From Suicoccus acidiformans (GTDB taxonomy: Bacteria; Bacillota; Bacilli; Lactobacillales; Aerococcaceae), in NCBI RefSeq assembly GCF_003546865.1, contig NZ_CP023434.1:248001-312000 (forward strand): DNA of 64,000 nt. The letters run 5' to 3'. A program made the position numbers and the translations under genes. The notes beneath the pieces were generated by a model. That model did no database searches. It was not told the origin of the DNA and was given only the letters and a program-made list of their open reading frames with translations. Positions 18,453-27,731 of the stretch are shown here, piece by piece. Within the stretch, counting starts at the first letter, position 1, and each line of letters begins with the position of its first letter.

Positions 18453-18768
18453 GTTATCGCCTCCTTAAGTTAAGCATAGAATATTGCCCTCAATAAGTCG
18501 AAGAAAAGGGTTGGTGAGAATTTTCCTGCCAACAAGTGATGGGATGAGGGCAAGTCTGCTAACCAAGATGATTTTTATCGTATTCTAAGCTAAAGCAGAT
18601 TGGTCAGCTGGTGTAAACATTCTTCTGGGGAGCATGGTTTGCTAATTCAAGAACCGCAAACTTCTATTAGAAAGTCGGCTTGTTAACACAAAACTAACTT
18701 ACGCCAATTGCAAATCATCCGATTAAGGGAAGAGGATGTTTTTGTATAACGTATTTGCAGCAGAAATA
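18453..18768. other. intergenic, no gene seen
   Basis: About 315 bases holding the promoter side of the leftward YdaT-like gene and the downstream side of the flavoprotein gene. No open frame with a ribosome binding site and no RNA signature noticed. Confidence 0.5.
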
Positions 18769-18800
18769 AACATCACCTCGCTTAATAGCGAGATGATGTT
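18769..18800 (-). terminator. terminator of flavoprotein gene
   Basis: Arms 18769-18782 and 18787-18800 (14 pairs, one mismatch or wobble), loop TAAT. Read leftward it is followed by TATTT. Confidence 0.8.
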
Positions 18801-18815
18801 GGAAAGGGAGTATGA

Positions 18816-21098
18816 TTAAAGTCCGGCGTTCTCCATAGCTTGTTTTAAAGCTTCCATAAAGGCTCGTGAAGATACGCTGGCTCCTGAGACGACATCATGG
18901 TCAGCGGATTGTGTCTCGAGCGCTTTCTCTGAAAGTTGCTTCAAGGCTTCATCGCCGATACCTGTTGTCTCAGCATGTTCTATTACTTCAATGGCTGTCA
19001 TTTGGCCGTCTTCTACAGTAATTTGTAGTTTCAAACGTCCACCGAAGCCATTGTCGGATTGACCTTCAAAGACATTGTTAGCTGTGTCTGACTCTTCTTC
19101 TGCGCTTTCTTCTTCACCTTTAGCATCGGCATCATTTAGCCATGATTCGATTTCAGCTTCTTTCTCAGAGTGAGTCATTGTATCTAGGCTGAGTCCGCGT
19201 TGAGAGAAGTATTCGGCTTTGTTTGTCTTCGTGCGATCATTCGTTTCAGCGCCTGCAAAGTCGGGGTTTAAAGCAGTGTCTGCAGTAGCTAGACCTGCTT
19301 CATCGACAGAAGCTGCGGCACGTCCTGCGACGTAACCACTGGTCATAACACGGCCAAGACCGTGAACGCGCATACCACCACTAGCCTCACCTGCGGCGAA
19401 CAAGTTCGGAATCGGCTCACCGTAGATGTCTACCACTTGCATGTTTTCGTTGACGCGAATACCTGCTTGGGTGTCGTGCATACTAGGGGTTGCCCATAAG
19501 GCGTAGAATGGTCCTTCCTCGATGGTATTGACAAGGGTATCCTCACGGCCCCAGTCTTCGTCTTTGCCATTCTTGACAAATTCGTTGTAGCGAGTAATTG
19601 TATCGACGAGGGTTTCTGGATCCATCTTGATATCTTCGTGGTATTTATTGACAAGTTTCTCAGCCAGTTCTTCAAGGGTATCCGCTTTGAAAGCATAACC
19701 TTCTTCATAGTCTAGAACACCTTCTGCGTCCATGTCCCAGCCGTTACGTTCAGCAGCAGCTTGGTCCATAATCGCCCAAAGTGGTCCACCGTATGCTTCA
19801 GCATTGCCGTCACCATCTGGATCGATAAAGGTACCCGTTAATGCTTGGTCGAAGAACTCTTCACGATTAACGTCTTGTTGGCCTAAAGCATATTGGTCTT
19901 CGTTACCAATACGTTCACCGACCATGTTAACGATCACGAGACTATCAAAGTCTGGCACAATACCATTAGCGCGAACTAGTGGCCAGATGACACTGTCTTC
20001 CGTCCAACCGCGTCCATAACCATATTGTACTCCAAAGCGACGTGGGGCTGTAATGTTAGCACCAACAACGGATGTATAGTTACCTAAAGCACCTAAAGCG
20101 CCTCCGACTTCCATCGCTGCATATTCACCTGACGCGTCTTGGTCAGAGAAAGGCATACCTGCTAAGCCGTCTAAATGTTCCCCTAAGCGAGGGTCCATCA
20201 TTGTACGGAATTCAACGTTACCTGTCGATCCACCAGTACATATGATGACTGCTTTATTCGCCTTAACGTTGACAGTTTCTTTAGTTTCTTCAATATTACC
20301 TTCAGACATTTGACTTGGTAAAGGCTCCTCTTCACCAGGCAAAATAGTTGGACTGTAGCTTGCTTGAATTCCCGTTACTTGGCCTTCAAACATACCGTCC
20401 CGGTAAATCTTATCCATGTGGTAGTTTAATAGGAATTGAGCACCTTTCTCACGGAGAGATTGCTCAAGTGGGCGACTAATACCAATTCCGGCAGCTTCAG
20501 TCCCGGTATAGGTATTTTCCCAATCAGACGCATCAACATATGTCATCCGACCTACGCTATCTCCGTCGTTACCGCCATCACGATAGTATGAACGAACCAT
20601 AGGCTCAACATCTAAAGTCTTCACACCATTATCCATAATGAAAGAATAAGCTTCATTCATTGCGTTAGCAATTGAGCGTACGTAAGCTGCATCGTTATAG
20701 CGTGAGTTAATTGAGCTACCACGTGTGTGGTCATAATAATAAAGGTCAGCAGAGTCTTCAATGTTCCATTTCTCTTGGTCCATCGTGCCTCCACCAGAGT
20801 GGAACTGCCCTTCACTTACTGCCACGTGTCCCCCTACGTCGAAGTTTGCTTCAACAAGGATAACACTTGAGCCGTCTTCCATTGCCTTCAAAGCAGCAGG
20901 TAAACCAGATGCTCCAGCACCAACAACAACGACGTCTGCTTCATAATCCCAAGCAATATCTTCTGTAGCGGGTTGTACTGGGCTTCCAGTTGTTACTTGA
21001 CTATTAGCGAAGACAGAAACAACCGAGCCACCTAAAATTAAAACCATTAGAATCAATAAAGGCTTTATAAGTTTCTTCAACCAATTCTGTTTCAACAT
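18816..21098 (-). CDS. secreted flavocytochrome/fumarate-reductase-like FAD + FMN protein
   Basis: 760 aa. An N-terminal hydrophobic segment (~11-31) acts as signal or anchor. Residues ~45-600 are an FAD-binding succinate dehydrogenase/fumarate reductase-type oxidoreductase with VVVGAGASGLPAALKA, and HGLGRVMTSGYVAGRAAA near its end. After a Glu-rich linker the last ~80 residues form an FMN_bind domain with HDVVSGASVSS, matching the D-x-x-[ST]-G-A-[ST] site where ApbE attaches FMN covalently through Thr/Ser. No haem CxxCH motif is present. Such proteins work outside the membrane as terminal reductases (fumarate, urocanate and others) in flavin-based extracellular electron transfer; the substrate here is undetermined. 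No ApbE gene lies nearby. Confidence 0.88.
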   Translation of the reverse strand: MLKQNWLKKLIKPLLILMVLILGGSVVSVFANSQVTTGSPVQPATEDIAWDYEADVVVVGAGASGLPAALKAMEDGSSVILVEANFDVGGHVAVSEGQFHSGGGTMDQEKWNIEDSADLYYYDHTRGSSINSRYNDAAYVRSIANAMNEAYSFIMDNGVKTLDVEPMVRSYYRDGGNDGDSVGRMTYVDASDWENTYTGTEAAGIGISRPLEQSLREKGAQFLLNYHMDKIYRDGMFEGQVTGIQASYSPTILPGEEEPLPSQMSEGNIEETKETVNVKANKAVIICTGGSTGNVEFRTMMDPRLGEHLDGLAGMPFSDQDASGEYAAMEVGGALGALGNYTSVVGANITAPRRFGVQYGYGRGWTEDSVIWPLVRANGIVPDFDSLVIVNMVGERIGNEDQYALGQQDVNREEFFDQALTGTFIDPDGDGNAEAYGGPLWAIMDQAAAERNGWDMDAEGVLDYEEGYAFKADTLEELAEKLVNKYHEDIKMDPETLVDTITRYNEFVKNGKDEDWGREDTLVNTIEEGPFYALWATPSMHDTQAGIRVNENMQVVDIYGEPIPNLFAAGEASGGMRVHGLGRVMTSGYVAGRAAASVDEAGLATADTALNPDFAGAETNDRTKTNKAEYFSQRGLSLDTMTHSEKEAEIESWLNDADAKGEEESAEEESDTANNVFEGQSDNGFGGRLKLQITVEDGQMTAIEVIEHAETTGIGDEALKQLSEKALETQSADHDVVSGASVSSRAFMEALKQAMENAGL

Positions 21099-21188
21099 TT
21101 ACAAATCCTCCTTTGTATAAATCTAATGTGAATAAGCCGCAAATTAATTTTGTCTCCCCTCCTTCATTGTTCGTTAATTCACAATTGG

Positions 21189-21217
21189 ATTATAAGAAAA
21201 TACTGGGTTAAAGTCAA
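21189..21217 (-). promoter_or_regulatory. promoter of flavoprotein gene
   Basis: On the minus strand TTGACT, 17 bases, TATAAT: a near-consensus sigma-A promoter about 90 bases before the start codon. From here to the IS30 element (21218-21452) no gene is seen. Confidence 0.75.
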
Positions 21218-21543
21218 ATAAGTTATGAACTTTTTAAATGATGATATAAAATTAATTATAAGCGAATTCTTAGACCATTTCCGTTTACTTATAAGAGAGC
21301 AAGAAGGTTATTATAGACGAAACCCTTCCATTTTTTAAAGGGAGTGGTGTGATATGCTCATGGCCAAAGTATCTTTAACAAGTGCTCCTTTAACTTAATT
21401 CAAACCGAGGAGCAGGCGCTGACATGATGATAAGCATTCGACAGATAAATTTCGCGACTTGTATAATTAAGTGAGACCATAAAAAGCCCATCGGCTTCTC
21501 TGCTATACTGATTTTAAGCATAAAATACAGAGGAGAGATTTCG

Positions 21544-22619
21544 ATGAGCTATACCTATTCTACTATAGTTCGGAAAAATATTTACATATGACCTATGAGA
21601 TGCGTAGAACGATGGAAAAGATACTAATTGAGAATGCCAAAGCGCCAAAGGCGAAAAAACCAACAAAGAGATTTATGAATCTTTAGGTATCTCAAAAGCC
21701 ACCTTCTACCGTGAGCGTAAACGAGGACTAGTCGATGTTGTAAGATCTGACCTGGAGCCTTACAAAATGTATTCAGCCGACGTTGCACAGGATGACTATG
21801 GTTTTGAAGCCACGAGAAAAGGCCCTAATCCAAAAATTGGAAATAATCAAGTAGCAGCTAACTTCATTGATAACTTAATTGCTTGCGTGTCCTACTCACC
21901 ATATGCGGCAAGCGTTGCCCTGAGAAACGAGGAGAGTCTGGGGCTCACTCTCTCCTTTAAAACTATCTACAACTACATTGAGAGAGGGTTCTTCGCCTCT
22001 TTAACTAAGAAAGATCTACCTCGTAAAGGTAAAAGAAGTAGAAGACAGTATAAGGGTGTACGAAGAACGAAAAGAGACTCCTTTGCTAAATCCATTCATG
22101 ATAGGCCAAAGGCCGCTAATAATTGAAGTGAATTAGGACATTGGGAAATGGACTGCGTTGAATCCGAGAAAAACATCGGTCCACTCTACTAACGATGGTA
22201 GATCGCCGTTCCAGACGAACGATTCTCATAAAACTTTCCATTCAAACACAAAATGCTGTTATCGAGGCTTTAGATAATCTTGAGGACAGCTTAGGCCCTG
22301 AGAAGTTTAAGAAGACATTTAAAACAATTACCGTAGATAATGACAGTGAATTTTTAAACTGGAAAGAAATGGAGACATCCTCTTTTGATAAAGATGAAAA
22401 CGCTACCGAATCTACTTCTGTGATGCCTATAGCGCCTATCAGAGAGGCACTAATGAACAAATCAACGGCCAGATACGTCGTCACATTCCAAAAGGATCCA
22501 TCATCCGAGATTACTCCAAAGCTCAAATTAAAAGCATTGAGGAATGGATTAACACTTATCCTAGAGGAATTCACGCCGGTCATTCTGCCTTGAACATTTG
22601 GTTAGTTGAAGCCGCATAG
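21544..22619 (+). pseudogene. IS30-family transposase, multiply interrupted
   Basis: Start MSYTYSTI. Frameshifts occur near 21590-21690, followed by an open stretch 21767-22126 that contains the HTH-side sequence and KTIYNYIERG. There is a TGA at ~22124, another stop near 22190, and a frameshift around 22400. DDE landmarks survive in pieces: LGHWEMDC, KTITVDNDSEF, and the region encoding GTNEQING. The glycine of VDNGSE is changed to D. No functional protein is expected. Confidence 0.85.
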
Positions 22620-22761
22620 CCGGCGCCCTTGACAACGATCCTCCTTCGGCATGGTTAAAGAGGGCAAGGTTTATGGGAATAATCCCATAAACCCCGGACT
22701 CACCTCGCTATTCGCGAGTACCATGCCTCAGCTCAGTGTCAATGGAGGCTTCGCCGCCGGC
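22619..22761. other. nested inverted-repeat tail of IS30 copy 1
   Basis: Noncoding, GC-richer than its surroundings. Arms nest around one another: GCCGGC (22619-22624 / 22756-22761), CCCTTGACA with TGTCAATGG (22626-22634 / 22737-22745), and GGCATGGT with ACCATGCC (22648-22655 / 22720-22727). Inside are two hairpins, GGTTTATGGGA with TCCCATAAACC (22668-22693) and CTCGC with GCGAG (22704-22718). The second copy has the same layout and the same length. Confidence 0.7.
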
Positions 22762-22865
22762 AAGCACATGATTTACATTGCGTTTATAGCTCAGATGACC
22801 TAGGTAGAAAATGAGTCTCACTTTAACTTGCAATTAGCGGTTTAAGATAAATTTGCAGATAAACC

Positions 22866-22894
22866 TTGACAAAAGAGGTGAGATTTAATATGAT
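22866..22894 (+). promoter_or_regulatory. tRNA-Leu promoter
   Basis: TTGACA, 17 bases, TATGAT; the mature tRNA begins 21 bases after the -10. It lies immediately downstream of the IS30 right end. Confidence 0.8.
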
Positions 22895-22914
22895 ATATCT
22901 TGTAATTTCTTTGC

Positions 22915-22997
22915 GCGATCGTGGCGGAACGGCAGACGCGCCAGCTTGAGGGGCTGGTGTCCATTAGGGCGTGGTGGTTCAAATCCACTCGGTCGCA
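22915..22997 (+). tRNA. tRNA-Leu (anticodon GAG)
   Basis: Acceptor stem GCGATCG pairs with CGGTCGC, discriminator A at 22997. The anticodon arm is CCAGC-TTGAGGG-GCTGG, with a long class II variable arm and T-arm GGTGG-TTCAAAT-CCACT. The 3' CCA is not encoded. Serves CUC/CUU codons. The truncated phage integrase points at its 3' end, so this tRNA is the likely prophage attachment site. Confidence 0.95.
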
Positions 22998-23003
22998 TAG
23001 CTT

Positions 23004-23045
23004 AAAAGGGCTTCATGACAAGGTTCATGGAGTTCTTTTTGTTTT
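23004..23045 (+). terminator. terminator of tRNA-Leu
   Basis: AAAAGGGCTTCATG pairs with CATGGAGTTCTTTT (several G-U), 8-base loop, ending in a T-run. Confidence 0.65.
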
Positions 23046-23080
23046 GCTGAAATTTCCTTCAGGGCCTCAAAAGGCGATTT

Positions 23081-23121
23081 AAACCGATATAAACCGATGT
23101 AATTTCGGCAACTTTTCGGCA
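23081..23121. repeat. short direct repeats between tRNA and integrase
   Basis: AAACCGAT occurs at 23081-23088 and 23091-23098; TTTCGGCA at 23103-23110 and 23114-23121. Paired direct repeats in the short att-int interval are typical of arm-type integrase binding sites. Assignment is by position only. Confidence 0.45.
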
Positions 23122-23122
23122 G

Positions 23123-23950
23123 TTATTTCCAGAAACCATCAACGACATTTAACACAATTTCAGCGACTATCTCTAGCCCTTTCGTATAGTGAGCAGTCAT
23201 ATCTATATCGCTATGACCTAGATACCTTTGGAGCTGTAAATTATCAATTCCAAGAGCTGAGGCATAGCTAGCGAAAGTGTGCCGGAACATATGTGGCGTG
23301 ATTGTAATCTCCATCATATCTCCGATTTTCTGCATCCAGTCGTTTAACGTCTTTATGTGATAGGGCTGTTTTGTGACTGGAGATATAAAGATAAAATCAT
23401 CAATGCCTAAGATTTTATTTTCACTTGCCATCAATGACTTGGTTTCTGTGATTTGATTATTAAGTAGTTGTGCGACGGTTTCGTTTACGACGACAATCCT
23501 GTTTGAAGCACTTGATTTCACGCTCTTACCTTCGGGATAATCTCGTGTCCGAGAAATCTTTATATCTAGCCGTGCGTGGCCACTAGGCAGGAAACGTATA
23601 TTTCTTTGCGTTAAGCCATAGGCCTCACCTCTTCTTAGACCAAAAGTAATCATATATAAACACCGATATACATCAGGGCGCATGTGTTGCTCAGTTAAAT
23701 GCATAAATTCTCTGTAATCATCATCGATAATCTGCATAAATAACTTAAAAAATCCCTTCATAGTTTCTTGGGAATAGTCATGCTGATCGTACAAATCATA
23801 AATGTATGTTTGAACAACATTGCGAGTAATTTCCTTGATATCATTATTACCAACTTTATCAAGCGATTTATTTATTCTTCCTTGATTTGTGTTTAGAGCG
23901 TTAATTGCAATAGCAAATGCATAATTATTTTTAGAAATCCTGTTATGACG
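23123..23950 (-). pseudogene. int: tyrosine-recombinase integrase, N-terminus missing
   Basis: The C-terminal catalytic domain is complete: Arg in TFGLRRGEAYGL, HMFRH (His-x-x-Arg), LGHSD and the nucleophile Tyr in AHYTKG. Upstream the frame continues through part of the core-binding domain (RISKNNYAFAIAINALN) and hits a TAG at 23951-23953, where unrelated IS sequence begins. The arm-binding domain is lost, so it is inactive. Orientation towards the tRNA is the usual one for tRNA-integrating phages. Confidence 0.88.
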
Positions 23951-24002
23951 CTAGCTTTCTGATTATTCAGTCATATCAAGGGTTGAGACTTTGCGGTCTA
24001 AC

Positions 24003-24138
24003 TTAGGCTATTTGGGAAAGTCGATTCATTTCTTGTTCAAAGAGCTGGTCAGGTGAATAATAGTTAAGTTTTTTACGTAGCCTCTGGTTCAGCGCATTGG
24101 TCATAGCCTTAAGGTCCTGGTATTTAAGGCCTTTTTTA
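24003..24138 (-). pseudogene. IS30-type transposase C-terminal fragment
   Basis: Encodes KKGLKYQDLKAM...RLRKKLNYYSPDQLFEQEMNRL, the C-terminal pattern of IS30-family transposases. It differs from the two IS30 copies elsewhere in the window. It separates the truncated integrase from the truncated portal gene and marks the endpoint of a large deletion. Confidence 0.65.
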
Positions 24139-24139
24139 T

Positions 24140-24904
24140 TACTTCGACCCTGAAACGAATCAAGCAATCGGTAAATGTTGGGAACGTCTTCCGCTCATTG
24201 CTTGGAGATATAACGAGGACGAATCTAGTTTGTTGAGGCAGGTTAAATCTCTTATCGACAACTTATCAACACAAGTTTCTGTTAATTCGGATTTACTAGC
24301 AGATTTGCCAAAACAAATATATGTTCTCAAAAACTATGATGGCCAAAGTTTAAGTCAATTTGTCAATCAATTGAATAAGTATTTGAGTATTAAAGTGTCC
24401 GGCGATGGGGGTGTAGAAACATTGTCTGCAAATCCTGATACCAATGGTGCTGAAGCCGAAATCGCTCGAACAAGAAAGTCATTGTACGAAGCGGCCTCAG
24501 GTATTGATACCCAAGACGAGAATTTGGGCAATGCGTCGGGGCTAGCTTTGAAATGGCGATACACTGATTTAGATTTAGATATGAATGATATGGAAGTTGA
24601 ATTTCAACGGTCTATTGAGCAGTTCATGTGGTTTGTCGAACAGTATGCCAAAAACAACGGGTATCCAAGCTACTTTAAATCTTTTAGCTATATATTTAAT
24701 CGTGATATTGTCGTTAACGAAACAGAAGTCATCCAAAACGCGATGAACTCTATCGGCATACTTGACAATCAAACCATCCGGGAAAATCATCCATGGTACA
24801 AGCCCGCTGTAGAAAAACGTCTGAAAGAAAACGAAAAACAAAAACGACAGACAATTCAAAATGATTATCTTGATCTAAATAAATTGGGGGAGAATGATGA
24901 ATAA
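24140..24904 (+). pseudogene. phage portal protein (SPP1 gp6-like), 5'-truncated
   Basis: Portal proteins form the dodecameric gate for DNA packaging. About 255 C-terminal residues survive: ERLPLIAWRYNEDESSLL, LKNYDGQSLSQF, GIDTQDENLGNASGLALKWRY, DLDMNDMEVEF. The first ~200 residues are missing; the frame begins right at the IS fragment and no start codon with a ribosome binding site is present. The stop overlaps the head-protein start, the normal SPP1-type order. Confidence 0.88.
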
Positions 24905-26482
24905 TCAAGCTTATTGGCGTAAGCGACTCATCGAGCAAGAACAGCGCTCCCAGGAAATCGACGATTGATACTTAGACCAAATTGCTAAAGAATTACGCCA
25001 GTATGAGCAAGAGATTGTCCGTGATATCGAGGCCTTTTACGGTCGATACGCAGACCGCATGGGAATAAGCCAAGCGGAGGCAATTAAATATTTGAGCGAT
25101 AATGAACGCCAGGAGTTTCAGGGAATCACTTTAGAAAAGTTTAGAAAGATGGCGCTTAACCCGAATACCGATCAAGATCTACTAGAGGCGTTATCACTGA
25201 GGCATAGAATCAGTCGCAAGCAAGCTTTGTTAGATGAGATACGACTAAAGACAGTGGATTTATATCGTAAAGATGGAGAGATAGAAGATTTAGCGACCGT
25301 AATGTCGCGGAAGTTTATTTGAAGGCGCGTGCAAGTACCCAAAATGCTTTAGGCAAGGTGGGGCTGAAGACTCGTCGTCCAATTCCTGATATTAAGACAT
25401 TGAAGAATCGCTTACGATCAAATTGGTCAGGTAAGAATCTCTCCCAGAAGCTATGGGGCCATGAGACCTGGCTTTATGACGAGATGGCAGATATCCTGGA
25501 GAAAGGCTTCACGAGCCAAGAATCACTGGATAGCATTAAACGGAAGATTGCACAACTGATTTCCTCACCCACTGAAGAAGGCTGGCAATCCGCTCTTTTT
25601 AATGCTGAACGCTTAGTTCGTACCGAGAGTGCAGCCTATAATACGATGGCGACCCTTGATGAAATGAAGGCACACTGGGTTGAAGAGGGAATTTTGGAAG
25701 CGACGCTAGATAACCGAACATCTGATCATTGCAGGCAAATTGACGGGAAAGTTGTCCAACTTAAGGATGCGAAAATAGGAATTGATTTACCGCCCTTTCA
25801 TCCTTGGTGTCGGACGATTGTGGTGCCAAAGAGTATTGATGATTACTTTGGGGACTTAGACGCTGACGAGGAGGACTTAGTCACACTGGAAGAAGCCTTT
25901 GATGCGATTGAACGTCGATTAGACGAGATAATGGATGATATCTCCCCGTTGGGTCAAAAAGACAAAGGAAAGAAAATAGCTATTACTGACCAGGCTATTG
26001 ACAAGGTGAACTTGGTAAACATACCTGGACATACACCTGAAGAAAATAGAACCATCCAATTAAATCATAAACAACTGCTATTCGATGCACGAGAGAATAA
26101 TAACCATGATGAAGTAATGTATATCCTAGATAAAGGAGAATTGTTGCGAGTATATGGGGATCATAACACCGTTGATCCCAATAAGTCTCATAACGTTAGG
26201 CTGAGGTTATTATTAAGTCCCAAGAGGAGTTTAACCGTTCTTCACAACCATCCAGGAGGCTCTAGTTTTTCGTTAAATGACTTGAATATGTTTATGGAAA
26301 CGCCATCTGTAAAAACGATGACCATTGTAACGAATCAAGGGAAAGTAATGTATTTAACAAAAATGGATAAATTCAATAAGGAAAAAGCCGTAGACCTAGC
26401 GAGTGAAGTAAAAATTAAAAACATAGAAAACATAGATAAAAAATTGAATCTATTATTGAAACAATCTATAATGCAGGTGTAA
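24897..26482 (+). pseudogene. MuF/SPP1 gp7-type minor head protein with JAB-like C-terminal domain, broken
   Basis: The opening MNNQAYWRKR and the core (RISRKQALLDEIRL; LVRTESAAYNTMATLDEM; LDNRTSDHCRQIDGKVV; PPFHPWCRT) are MuF. There is an in-frame TGA at 24966-24968, and a frameshift at 25317-25322 where one frame stops and the next begins at 25319. After residue PLGQKDKG the fold changes. The last ~155 residues carry VLHNHPGGSSFSLNDLNMF, matching the H-x-H-P-x(n)-S-x-x-D metal-binding pattern of JAB/MPN domains, and VTNQGKVMYLT. C-terminal effector domains on MuF proteins define the MuF polymorphic toxins of temperate phages; activity here is inference. Confidence 0.8.
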
Positions 26483-26513
26483 GGTATAAAATAAGATAAG
26501 GGTGATTATTCTT

Positions 26514-26648
26514 ATGGACGAAAAAACAGTATCAATTGAAGAGAAGAGAGTTCCCATTTTAGATGGAAAGCCAGAGGTGACAATTGAGGAAATGATCGAA
26601 CAGTGGCGAATGCAAGCAGAAGAAGAAAAGAAGAGCAAGGGAAAGTAG
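26514..26648 (+). CDS. 44-aa ORF after the JAB-like domain; candidate immunity or linker peptide
   Basis: MDEKTVSIEEKRVPILDG... with a Glu/Lys-rich C-terminus. AAGGGTGA lies 10 bases upstream, and the ORF sits 31 bases after the head/toxin gene and directly before a terminator. Position suggests an immunity gene for the JAB-like domain, but it is very short and I recognise no family. Confidence 0.5.
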   Translation: MDEKTVSIEEKRVPILDGKPEVTIEEMIEQWRMQAEEEKKSKGK

Positions 26649-26680
26649 CACTCACTCACATAGGAGAGAGTGCTATTTTT
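26647..26680 (+). terminator. terminator closing cassette 1
   Basis: AGCACTC-A-CTC pairs with GAG-A-GAGTGCT, followed by ATTTTTAT. A near-identical hairpin closes the second cassette at 27950-27985. Confidence 0.75.
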
Positions 26681-26974
26681 ATGCCTTAAATTAGGAGGTG
26701 ATGTAATGGTTTGGGCTTATCATCTTTATGTGGATGACCAACGGCATTTTTGTTTAGTTGGCGAGCTTGATCCGATGATACGTCTTTATGTATCACCCGA
26801 AAAAGTTTGCAGAGTCGAGCCTCTTTTTAAAAAGCAGAAAGGCGGTGACAGGCCTTGAAGGCTGTATCTCGGTGCTACTAACGTGAAAGTGGGGGATTTA
26901 ATGGACAGGCGTTTATTAGATGAATTTAAAAAAGTACGTAAAGCACTCGAAAACATAGCTAAAGCTCTTGAGAA
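26649..26974 (+). repeat. ~325-bp direct repeat, copy A
   Basis: Starts in the cassette terminator and covers the 50-aa ORF and the start of the next small ORF. It is almost identical to copy B (27951-28276). The two copies bracket the orphan C-terminal/immunity cassette. Confidence 0.85.
26706..26858 (+). CDS. 50-aa phage protein of unknown function
   Basis: MVWAYHLYVDDQRHFC...: a small beta-rich protein preceded by a perfect AGGAGGTGAT. A truncated second copy occurs at 28009-28140. Conserved placement after each cassette suggests it belongs to the phage backbone rather than to the cassette. Confidence 0.6.
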   Translation: MVWAYHLYVDDQRHFCLVGELDPMIRLYVSPEKVCRVEPLFKKQKGGDRP

Positions 26975-27083
26975 AGCCAATCGGATGGATGAAGAATTTT
27001 ATAAAAAAGAGCATGGAATCGGCTTAAAAGAATGTACTGAGCCGGAAATACCAGACGAAGTGTTGAAAGAATATATTATCTAA
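26901..27083 (+). CDS. 60-aa coiled-coil-like phage protein
   Basis: MDRRLLDEFKKVRKALENIAKALEK...: charged and helical. The start was placed at ATG 26901 after GGGGG; an upstream GTG at 26883 is possible. Its 5' half is repeated, frameshifted, at 28204. Function unknown. Confidence 0.5.
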   Translation: MDRRLLDEFKKVRKALENIAKALEKANRMDEEFYKKEHGIGLKECTEPEIPDEVLKEYII

Positions 27084-27093
27084 GTCGACTTAA

Positions 27094-27249
27094 GGTAAGT
27101 TTATATGGCAGTGGTATGATCCAGATAACAACAAATTAATGAGGTCCAAAAGACAAGAAGAGCTTGCTGGAACTACAGATGTAATTGTTGAATTTAAAGA
27201 AATTGACCCTATCCAGCATTCTAAGTTTATGTATAGACTTAAAAATTGA
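27094..27249 (+). pseudogene. 3' fragment of unknown phage/effector gene
   Basis: An open stretch without a start codon encodes WQWYDPDNNKLMRSKRQEE...KFMYRLKN and begins straight after a stop. The composition is protein-like and the stop is followed by a terminator. It looks like the tail of a gene whose 5' part was lost, possibly another cassette remnant. Not recognised. Confidence 0.4.
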
Positions 27250-27288
27250 TGAAAGGTACGATGAGTTGTGTTGGAATCTGACTTAGGC

Positions 27289-27348
27289 ATATAGTGCTCC
27301 CCTTACTATTTTTTGGTCAATAACAGTATAGGGCACTATGTGCTTTTT
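27289..27348 (+). terminator. probable terminator before orphan cassette
   Basis: ATAGTGC...CCCTTACT pairs with AGTATAGGGCACTAT around a ~15-base loop, followed by GTGCTTTTTT. Confidence 0.5.
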
Positions 27349-27730
27349 TCTTCAAATTCTTTATGCATTTCACTTTACAACTAATCATCCCGAAAATTTA
27401 GTAAAACATACAGAGGGGATTATAGATAAACTCTCTAAAAAAGGGTATACTTTAAGTAGGGTAAGGAATACTTGGCTAGACGATAGTAATCCGTATAAAG
27501 GTATTAATACAAATCTTATAACACCAATAGGGTATGAATTTGAGTTACAATTTCATACACCAGAAAGTTTTGCGGTTAAAAATGGCGCAATGCATGAGTT
27601 ATATGAAAAGCAGCGCGAGTTGAATCCAATTAAGGATGCTGATAAAATTCAGCAAATTGATAAAGAGATGTTTGAGTTATCTAGGTCATTAAAGAGACCA
27701 AAAGACGTTGAAATTATTGGGGAGGATTAA
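27338..27730 (+). pseudogene. orphan RelA/SpoT-like MuF C-terminal domain
   Basis: Encodes only a C-terminal effector-type domain: FTTNHPENLVKHTEGIIDKL, VRNTWLDDSNPYKGINTNL, YEFELQFHTPESFAVKNGAMHELYEKQREL. This pattern (NPYKGINTN and E-x-Q-x-HT) is that of RelA/SpoT-type nucleotidyltransferase-like domains found at the ends of MuF head proteins. It has no MuF body and its 5' end lies in a terminator-like hairpin, so it is a displaced alternative toxin tip. Enzymatic function is inferred from family resemblance. Confidence 0.65.
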
Positions 27731-27731
27731 G

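Larger units (their letters stand above)
21453..22839 (+). mobile_element. IS30-type element, copy 1 (decayed)
   Basis: About 1.39 kb. The left end contains TTAAGTGAGACCAT and the right end the inverse of TTAAAGTGAGACTCAT. It carries a transposase broken in several places plus a ~220-bp noncoding tail. The right part is nearly identical to copy 2 at 28276-29472, and homology of the two copies stops at the same base (22839 / 29472). It ends 27 bases before the tRNA-Leu promoter. Confidence 0.8.
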
